Translations under genes and position numbers: made by a program
Source of the DNA: Culex pipiens pallens
Taxonomy: Eukaryota; Arthropoda; Insecta; Diptera; Culicidae
DNA length: 64,000 bases
Direction of reading: 5' to 3'
Assembly: GCF_016801865.2 (NCBI RefSeq)
Contig: NC_068937.1
Span: forward strand, 124,283,225-124,347,224
In this document: positions 57,142 through 64,000 of the stretch, one piece after another
Numbering within the stretch: the first letter of the stretch is position 1
Layout of the letters: each line of letters starts with the position of its first letter
The notes under the pieces: model-generated
What the model was told of the DNA's origin: nothing
Database searches by the model: none
Seen by the model: the letters and a program-made list of their open reading frames with translations, nothing else

Positions 57142-57659
57142 CGTCGCCATCGTGCTAACTTGTCGTACGTGCATTTTGGGCCAAATTGAGTTGAGAACGC
57201 CATTTTGTGCAGATCACAATGCCTCACCTTTTGACCTTCACAGATCCCCAAAATTCTATTTCAATCCTGAGATATTCAACAATAGCCGAAAAAACTCCGT
57301 GCATTTTTGTCACTTAACATATGAAAGTAGTTTCAATCTTGTCGTGCTATCTTGTCACTCCATGAAAATTGATGTAAGTGCGACAAAAGGCCAAAAGGAT
57401 TTCAGGCCAGAAAAGTCAGGATGCGTTTGTCGCACGTACAAGTTAGACTACCGTAAACATTTGTAATTATAACTCGGGACTCCAGCAACCAACTTCAACC
57501 AAACTTCGGGACAATGCACAGAATGGTCAGCCAAACAAAACGTGTTTGTTATTGTTTACATTGCGTGCTCTCGTTTTTGTATATTCAAGGTCAAACATAT
57601 AAACGCGTTTTTCTCGGAACGTCAAAATGGCGGGTGCGACAAGATAGCACGACGACGTC
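57142..57659. mobile_element. MITE with TCGTGCTATCTTGTCG ends
   Basis: The left end CGTCGCCATCGTGCTAACTTG-TCGTACG is inverted at the right (GTGCGACAAGATAGCACGACGACG). The same words recur inside (CTTGTCGTGCTATCTTGTCAC near 57340; GTTTGTCGCACGTACAAG near 57425), so the element holds several copies of its own tip. About 518 bp, no coding frame. The motif resembles a MITE family I associate with mosquitoes (from memory, unchecked). Confidence 0.8.
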
Positions 57660-59378
57660 GATTTGCGCGCCCAAATTGAATATGAAAGCACGATGAATCA
57701 GAATTCACAAATGTGACTTATTCTGAAAGCTCGGAACGCACCAAAAATTTGAAATTCAGATCTTCCAAGCCAGTGGCCACGTTTCCTCCTGTGCCGAAAA
57801 CTTTAAGTCAATATTCAAATTTCGCAAATTATCCTGAGCTTACGAACGTTGCAAAATTTTCCCCAAGGAACAGCCTTGCCTCCTTCCTTTCCCAACCCTC
57901 TCCCACACCGCCATAATCGGATTTCCTGTTCAAAAATTTGCCTGGGTCGTCTCTGCTCGAGAAGAAAGTCCAAACTCGATTTTCGAGTTCTGTGCCTGAA
58001 GACGTCGCCATGGTCGTCGTCAAAAGGACCAAACGATCCCCACAAACTAACCTCCTCTTTCCTGTGTCCAAAAAGCCGATGCCCCAACCGGAGGGCCAAA
58101 TGAAATTAAGGATATTCCCTGCTCTCCGGTCGGTCCTGGCTTCCTGTGTGATTTTTTTTTTGCTGCTGCCTACATTCGGACGAGTTTCGAGTTGAGTGTG
58201 TTACACCACCCTGAAAAAAAAAGCTCCGGGAAAAGGACGAATAATAAAGTTGAAAATTCCGAGCAAAGGGAAAAAACAGACCAAAAAAGTCATATATTTA
58301 TTGCCTTTGCCGGAGAAGAAAAACGAACCATGATGCGGCGGCGGCGGCGGCAGCAATTTCTCCGCTTTTGGCCTTGAAGTTATGGTTTATGAGTGTTTTT
58401 CCGGGAGCTTTTCCGGGCAGTCGGAGAAATTGGACGAAATCGTCTTGTTGTTTGGAGGAAACTGGCAAAAAGAGCATTGACTCGTGGACGATGGGTTTTA
58501 AGTTGATTGCCGGTTTTGGGGGGAAATTGTGCTGGTTTTTTTTTTTTAATGGAAACTGCACGGAAGTTTTTTATTCGATTTGTTATGGTCGTTAGGAAGA
58601 TTTGTTTCTAAGGAAGCCATTTATAAACAGAGGGCGAGATTTTGAACAAATCGTAGTTGTAAACTCATAAGACGATTTGAGTTTTCTGGTATTTCAATAA
58701 TTTATTTGTATTGATTGTTTGAAGAAAAGCACTCCTATAAATTGAACTTTTTTGTTCACAACTTATCATTTAGGTAACAAGTATTTCTTATTATATATTA
58801 AAAACGCAATAAATTTACAAAAAAAAATAATGAGCTTTAAAATCTTATTCATTCTTTTGAGATATTTGTACTAAGACGCAAACGGAACCCCAGAACACCG
58901 AAAATGTACCACTAAACATACTTATTTGAAACCGATAAGAATAACAAATTCAATGATTTGAGAAGAATAAAAGCAAAATTAAGAAGGAGAAGGAGTTTAT
59001 CCCTCACCTGATCCTCACTTCATTTATTTTTTTAAATTTTTTTCAAAAGTTTAAAATTACAAGAGTCTTGACAAAAATTTGGATTCAAAATAACAAAATT
59101 TTATTAAATTTGTTCCATAAATCGCCTGAATTGTAATTAAGATTTGTATAGTAGACTTATTTTATAATTCTGTAATATTGAAAATATTGACCTCTTTTTC
59201 AAGTTAAACTTTTACAATCCTAACTAAAACATATCGATTACTTATTACATGGCTGAATCCGACAGAATTTATACTTTTGACCAACTATAAATTTTCAATT
59301 AGAAGGTTTGGCAGGAATATAAATGAACTAAAATAAAAAATTCAAAATAGTTGTATGCTATAGCTAAGAATTGGATGT
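57660..59378. other. Unique DNA with one small open frame of note
   Basis: A 61-codon ATG frame at 58009-58195 (plus) has a strong start context (GTCGCCATGG), a basic N-terminal half and a hydrophobic stretch near its end (SVLASCVIFFLLLPTF). It matches nothing known to me and overlaps other open frames, so it is not called as a gene. The GGC/CAG-rich run at 58336-58351 is a short impure triplet repeat. Confidence 0.35.
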
Positions 59379-60915
59379 GCGACAAAAGGTTGAAAGACAA
59401 AAGGTCGAATGGACAAAAGGTCGAATGCCAAAAGGTCGAAAGACATAAGGTCGAATGGACAAAAGGTTGAAAGTGGACAAAAGGTCGAATGGACAAAACG
59501 TCGAAAAGACAAAAGGTCGAATATGAAAAATTAAACAAATAATTAACATTATAAACTTATTCAAAAAAAATCTTGAAAAAACTATATTCTTGCAAACAAA
59601 TCTGATTTTTTTCTGTGAGATTTTTTACTTGGTTTATCCATCCTTTCTGTAATCAGCAATTTTTTAAGTTAACAGAATAACTTCCAAACCATTTATGATA
59701 AGATTTCCATTCTTTCAAACATTAGCAGTTATTCCAAAAAAAGTTCGACTTTTAAAATATTTCGAAAGTTTATTATATATTTAAAAAACCTATTCTTGAT
59801 TGTCCAAATATTATTGTGAGTTTTTCCATTCTTTTTAACAAGACCAGTTCTTCAAAAAAAAGTTCGACTTTTAAAATAGTTTTAAAAATTCTTTTTTATT
59901 TTTAAAAACAAATTATTCTTGCTTGTCAACATATTTTTGTGAGTATTTCCATTCTTTCAAACATGAGCAGTGCTTTGAAAAAACTGTTCGACTTCTAAAA
60001 TATTTTTTTAGTTTATATTTTATTGTTTTAAATAACCTTTTCTTGTTTTTTTTTTTTTGTAATATTTTTGTGAGTTTTTCCATTCTTTCAAACATGAGTT
60101 GTTCCTTTAAACAAAAGTTCGACTTCCAAAAATATTTTGGAAGTTTATTTTTATTTTTAAAAACAACCTTTTCTGGACCTATTTTTGTGAGTTTTTCCTT
60201 TCTTTCAGTTATGAGCAGTTCTGCCAAAAACTAGTTCGACTTCTTATTTTTTTAGTTTTTATTTTTTCAAACCTATTCTTGACTGTCGCAATGATTTTCT
60301 GAATTATTCCATTCATGCAAATATTAGCAGTTCTTTTTTAAAATAATGTTATGAAATATTTTTGAAATTTTTTATTTTATTTATAAAAGTCGTTGGAATA
60401 ATTGAAAAAAAAAACTTTAACATTCTTTCAAATTTAAACAGTTTCGAAAAACGAAGAAGCCTTGCTTTTTAAATATTGTTGCAAGTTTTCTTTCATTTTT
60501 CCATCTATCTATCATGATCACAGTAGATATAAGAAAAATCTGACTTCAAAAACATAGTTGTGTTTGAAAAAAAAACGATCGTATTTATTTATATTTTCAA
60601 AGAAAAACCCAATCTAACCCTCCTTCCCCACAAATTCAAAAAGTCTCCAGCAATCCGGGGCAAGTTTTTATTGAGAAGACCTATAAAATTTTAAGAATAT
60701 AGAAGTGAAATTAAATAAAAACGTTCAAACCCTCTTTCCATAGCTGCTTTTTGATATTTGTGTATTCAGGATCGCATCAAAAGTTTTGTATTGTATTTTT
60801 TTTAATTCAACCTTTTGTCCTTTCAACGTTTTGTTCATTCGACCATTTGTCCATTCGACCTTCTGGCATTCGACCTTTTGTCCATTCGACCTTATGTCTT
60901 TCGACCTTTTGTAAT
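59379..60915. mobile_element. Foldback element with repeat-built inverted ends and internal 120-bp repeats
   Basis: The left end (about 59379-59523) consists of roughly nine direct copies of GACAAAAGGTCGAATG and variants. The right end (about 60808-60913) is the same word inverted (CATTCGACCTTTTGTC). Between them about seven degenerate copies of a unit of about 120 bp recur, each with GTGAGTTTTTCCATTCTTTC and AAAGTTCGACTTTTAAAAT, near 59640, 59710, 59820, 59940, 60070, 60190 and 60290. Terminal repeats built from short tandem units are characteristic of foldback-type elements. There is no coding capacity. Confidence 0.8.
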
Positions 60916-61019
60916 ACATTCCTAAGAATTCATGATGGCATTGTTGCCATCTTTACTGAGGTAAAACTCTGATTCTGCTCAAAGATTGAGCTCTTATGCC
61001 TTCTTTTTCTGAAGTGATA

Positions 61020-61795
61020 AAGTGACCCACTTTTCAGCGTCTAAAAAAGAGTGCTGAAATAGTAGTTTATGCACGAAAAAACGAAACTATTGGCACTACG
61101 CCCCCCGGGGCATGGCCTTCCTCTAACGTGGGATTTCTGCTCCAGCGCCTCTGACGAGACAGGAGAAACCGGGACCGACGTTTTACTTCACCATCCGATA
61201 GAAGCTCAGTGGATAAGGCGGGAATCGAACCCGCGTCTCATAGCATCATCGGGATCGGCAGCCGAAGCCGCTACCCCTGTGCCACGAGACCCATAGTAGT
61301 TTATGCAACAAGTTGCAAAAACTTTTTTTCAGCACAAGTCGTACATTTATCCAACGAGGTTCACCGAGTTAGATAAATACGAAGAGTGCTGAAAAAATCA
61401 AGTTTTGCAACGAGTTCCATACAACATTTTTTGCAATTCTTAAAAACACACATGAGTGAAATTTTATGTCAAATTTTCATGTATTTTGTCGATAAATCGT
61501 TTAAATCAAAAAAATGTTGAAAACTGTTACTTTTGGAAACAAGTGCTGAAAAGTTCAACTTTTCAGCACCAATTTGAGTGTATGTATTTTGAAAAGTGTT
61601 GCTTTTCGATTCTGTTATTTTTGGTACAGAAAAGTAGGCTATTTCGTCGATCAAGAATGACAGGAAAAGTAAGTAGTTTCACGACGGAATTGCAAAAAGC
61701 TTATTATGCAACTCATTTCAGTTGCAAAGAAAACTACTTATCACAACTTGGACACGTGCAGAAAAAAACATTGCTGAAAAGTTGAACTTTTTGAA
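61020..61795. mobile_element. GCTGAAAAG-type repeat element, copy 2, interrupted by a SINE
   Basis: It shares TTATGCAACAAGTTGCAAAAA, CATGTATTTTGTC, ATAAATCGTTTAAATCAAAA and AACTTTTCAGCA with the copy at 54464-54905. GCTGAAAA and its inverse recur many times, giving internal symmetry. It is split at 61073/61293 by a minus-strand SINE. The outer limits are approximate. Confidence 0.65.
61074..61292 (-). mobile_element. tRNA-derived SINE with 15-bp target duplication
   Basis: ATAGTAGTTTATGCA flanks it exactly on both sides (61059-61073 and 61293-61307). On the minus strand the head carries an A-box-like TGGCACAGGGG (61284-61274) and a perfect B-box GGTTCGATTCC (61231-61221). The latter lies in a perfect 5-bp T stem GCGGG/CCCGC. 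The acceptor stem does not close, so it is not a working tRNA. The body contains ATCGGATGGTGAAGTAAAAC then GTCGGTCCCGG, the central block shared with the SINEs at 14784 and 47305. The tail is T-rich (GTTTCGTTTTTTCG). About 219 bp. Confidence 0.9.
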
Positions 61796-64000
61796 ACGAG
61801 ATCAAAGGCTTTGAATCTTGAGGCAGGCAATAATTCCAATAATCACAGAGTACGCCATCATAGTTCATGAAATATGAATATTTTCACTGGAAAATCATAT
61901 TCAAAGGATGTTTTGGGAGTTTAAAAATTTGTTGTATGCAACTTGTTTCAAAACCAGCATGTTAATCATTCTTTTTCAGAAAAATATTTGTGACGAAATC
62001 AAAGTACAAAAACAAAATTCCCAGATCAACTATTTCATGTTGGTTTCTTGAAGCTTCATAATAAATTTCTACAGAAACATAAGTCACGACGCAGAAATAA
62101 TATCACGTCGCATTCAGTTTCCTTTCACGAACATAGTTTCATAAATTCCTACTGATTCAATTTCAGCAAGCTCAAACTTGAGTTATGAACTCCCTCACCA
62201 CACAAACCACCCAATCTGATTTGAAATTCCAGCTTCGTCTCCACAGCAGCAGCAGCAGCAGCAGCAGCCGCAGCAGCTCCCAGAATCAAAACTTTGCTGA
62301 TGCATCCATAACGCTTTTCCCGGTTTAGTTTCCCAAACAAATCTAACTTTTCCTCCCTCCTCGAACCGCAATTCCCGCTCGTATAAAAACACTTGCGGGC
62401 CACTGGCCATCAAACAAGTGAATTTTATTGCCGATCATCCTTGGCTAGTTTGGGAAAAAATTCCCAACAGAAGGCGCTTCTCCTTCCCCCAACCCCCAAC
62501 CCTTGAATGAGATCGGGAAATCAGGAAAAGATTTCCACCATCGGTGGCATAAAAGCAATAAACAGCTGGAAAAAAAGTATCGGAATTCCCACACTCCCAA
62601 AAGTCCCACAACCACACACATATAGGTCCTGTATGTGTGAGGATCAGGAAGCAAACCAGACACACATCGACGGTTCTTCGCCCCGACCCCCAAAGTGTGA
62701 CGATTCGGCACAAATAGCTCTCTTTCTCTCTCCTCGAGGAGCCAGACGCGACCAGAATTCCCTGGCACGTTCCGGAAGATTCATCGGAACCAGCCGCTCA
62801 GCCAGCAGTGGTGTAAGCATTATTACATGTTTTGGGTTGGTGCAAAAATCAACCCTGTAGAACGAGACACGTGGAAGCCCCCCCAACCCAAACCCACTTC
62901 CAGCTTCCCTCACCCACAAGAGGACAATATTGGCAGGAAATTGTAATCGCTCCATTGATACTTAAATTCTCCGAGGAATAAAATCAATAATGGTTGCCAT
63001 ATGGTGTGATGTGAGGGGTTTTTTTTTCTCGCCCCTGTGATCGCCTTGGTTATTGGAAAACAGTATCGGGCTGACGTTTGGCGTTTGGTGAGGCGGAAAA
63101 GTGGCAGCCAGGCAGGGTTGCCAGCGAAGGATTTATTAAAGCACCGAAAGTTGGCGTTCTATAGGTTAACCTATTGTACAAGCATTGTCTGTAAACGGAA
63201 AATTAAAGTTGTGGTTCAAATACTCAATTTTAAGATTTTGGCTGCTTATAAGCCCGAAGCAGTATTATTAATAAATAAAAAAAGTTTGTGAAATTTCAAA
63301 ATAAACCAACTTACTTCTAACATACTTAATATTTTGATTAAATCACAAAATAATCGTTAATCGGGTAAAATTGATATAGAATTCCCATTTGTTAAAAAAA
63401 TTAACCAGTACGAATTTTGTCAACATTTTTTGTTAACATGTACTGGGGTAGGCCCCCAAAGTACGTCAAAAAAAATCAAAAAAGTTTTTTTTTAATAATG
63501 TTTTAAGTTAAGTTAAACATGCCTATTTCCGGGGTAACTTTGACACTTAATGTGTTTCATTCAAAAATCAGCCTAAAATGATTACTTCGAATTGAACATT
63601 AGTAAGGTTACTTTGAACGTTTCATCTAACAAATTCGTAAAGAAATATTTATTTAGTTAGGTTGATTAACTTGTGTATAAATTTGAGTTGAATTAAGTAT
63701 AAACATTTAAATTCGATCAAAATTTATTTGAAATTGAATTTTCCATAAAAATTATCCTAACTTTTTGCCACAAAAACAAATTTTGCTGCATGAATCGAAC
63801 GTTTTGCAATTTCATCGTGCACCTAATGTTGGCATATCAACACTTTTAAATTCAATTACAGCCCCAATCCGCTCTTTTGAAAGAACTGTTTCAATATGGC
63901 ATGATTTTTGCTATACATATAATTTATTAAATTTCCAAAAATTGTAGTATTAAATTTGTTTTTGAGGATTGAAAATGCAATTTCAAAAATTGCAATGCTT
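61796..64000. other. Unique DNA to the window end, no gene seen
   Basis: Single-copy sequence with a short CAG run at 62245-62268 and moderate GC from 62200 to 63150, then AT-rich. Open frames at 62149-62955 overlap on both strands and contain no recognised domain. Confidence 0.4.

Noticed and set aside
61221..61292. tRNA gene on the minus strand
   Set aside because: The T stem is perfect but the acceptor stem does not close, and the unit is flanked by a retroposition duplication.

Overview
This window is eukaryotic, AT-rich, non-coding DNA dominated by transposable elements and satellites. tRNA-derived SINEs, hAT-like and TA-flanked MITEs, long palindromic foldback elements, a decayed non-LTR reverse transcriptase and very large microsatellites all fit an insect. 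Several termini resemble families I associate with culicine mosquitoes (Culex/Aedes). That assignment is inference and was not tested by any search. No intact protein-coding gene, rRNA or functional tRNA is convincing. The best gene-like signal is a short candidate 3'-terminal exon on the minus strand (41140-41217) with an AATAAA 33 nt beyond its stop.

Layout. 1-9021 is a trinucleotide (TTA)n array of about 9 kb, open at the left edge. 9022-9830 and 16876-17345 are two decayed arrays built on a TGTCTCA core. 12087-14070 is a palindromic element whose central TA received a 146-bp MITE and a mariner-type palindromic element. 17851-19480, 21122-22807, 28180-30106, 31241-32597 and 32700-33665 are a group of long inverted-repeat elements with related ends. 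20920-24807 is a hAT-like element carrying three other insertions. 35691-36445 is a GAAGT-type satellite, and 39901-40660 an uninterrupted (GAACCA)n array.

42420-48650 is the showpiece: a reverse-transcriptase relic split by a hAT-like element with an 8-bp target duplication. That element contains a palindromic TA-element, which contains an element with a 164-bp satellite, which in turn contains a 1.3-kb retroposon-like insert with a 19-bp target duplication. A SINE and a perfect 180-bp palindrome sit in the same nest. 50356-54413 is an element with four copies of a 728-bp repeat. 54464-55763, 57142-57659 and 59379-61795 hold further palindromic elements and a second SINE with a perfect 15-bp target duplication.

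The segments between elements (for example 9831-12086, 24816-28175, 33666-35690, 36446-39900 and 61796-64000) look like unique intergenic or intronic DNA. No genes act together here. The biology of the window is transposon layering, satellite amplification and possible hairpin-RNA production.
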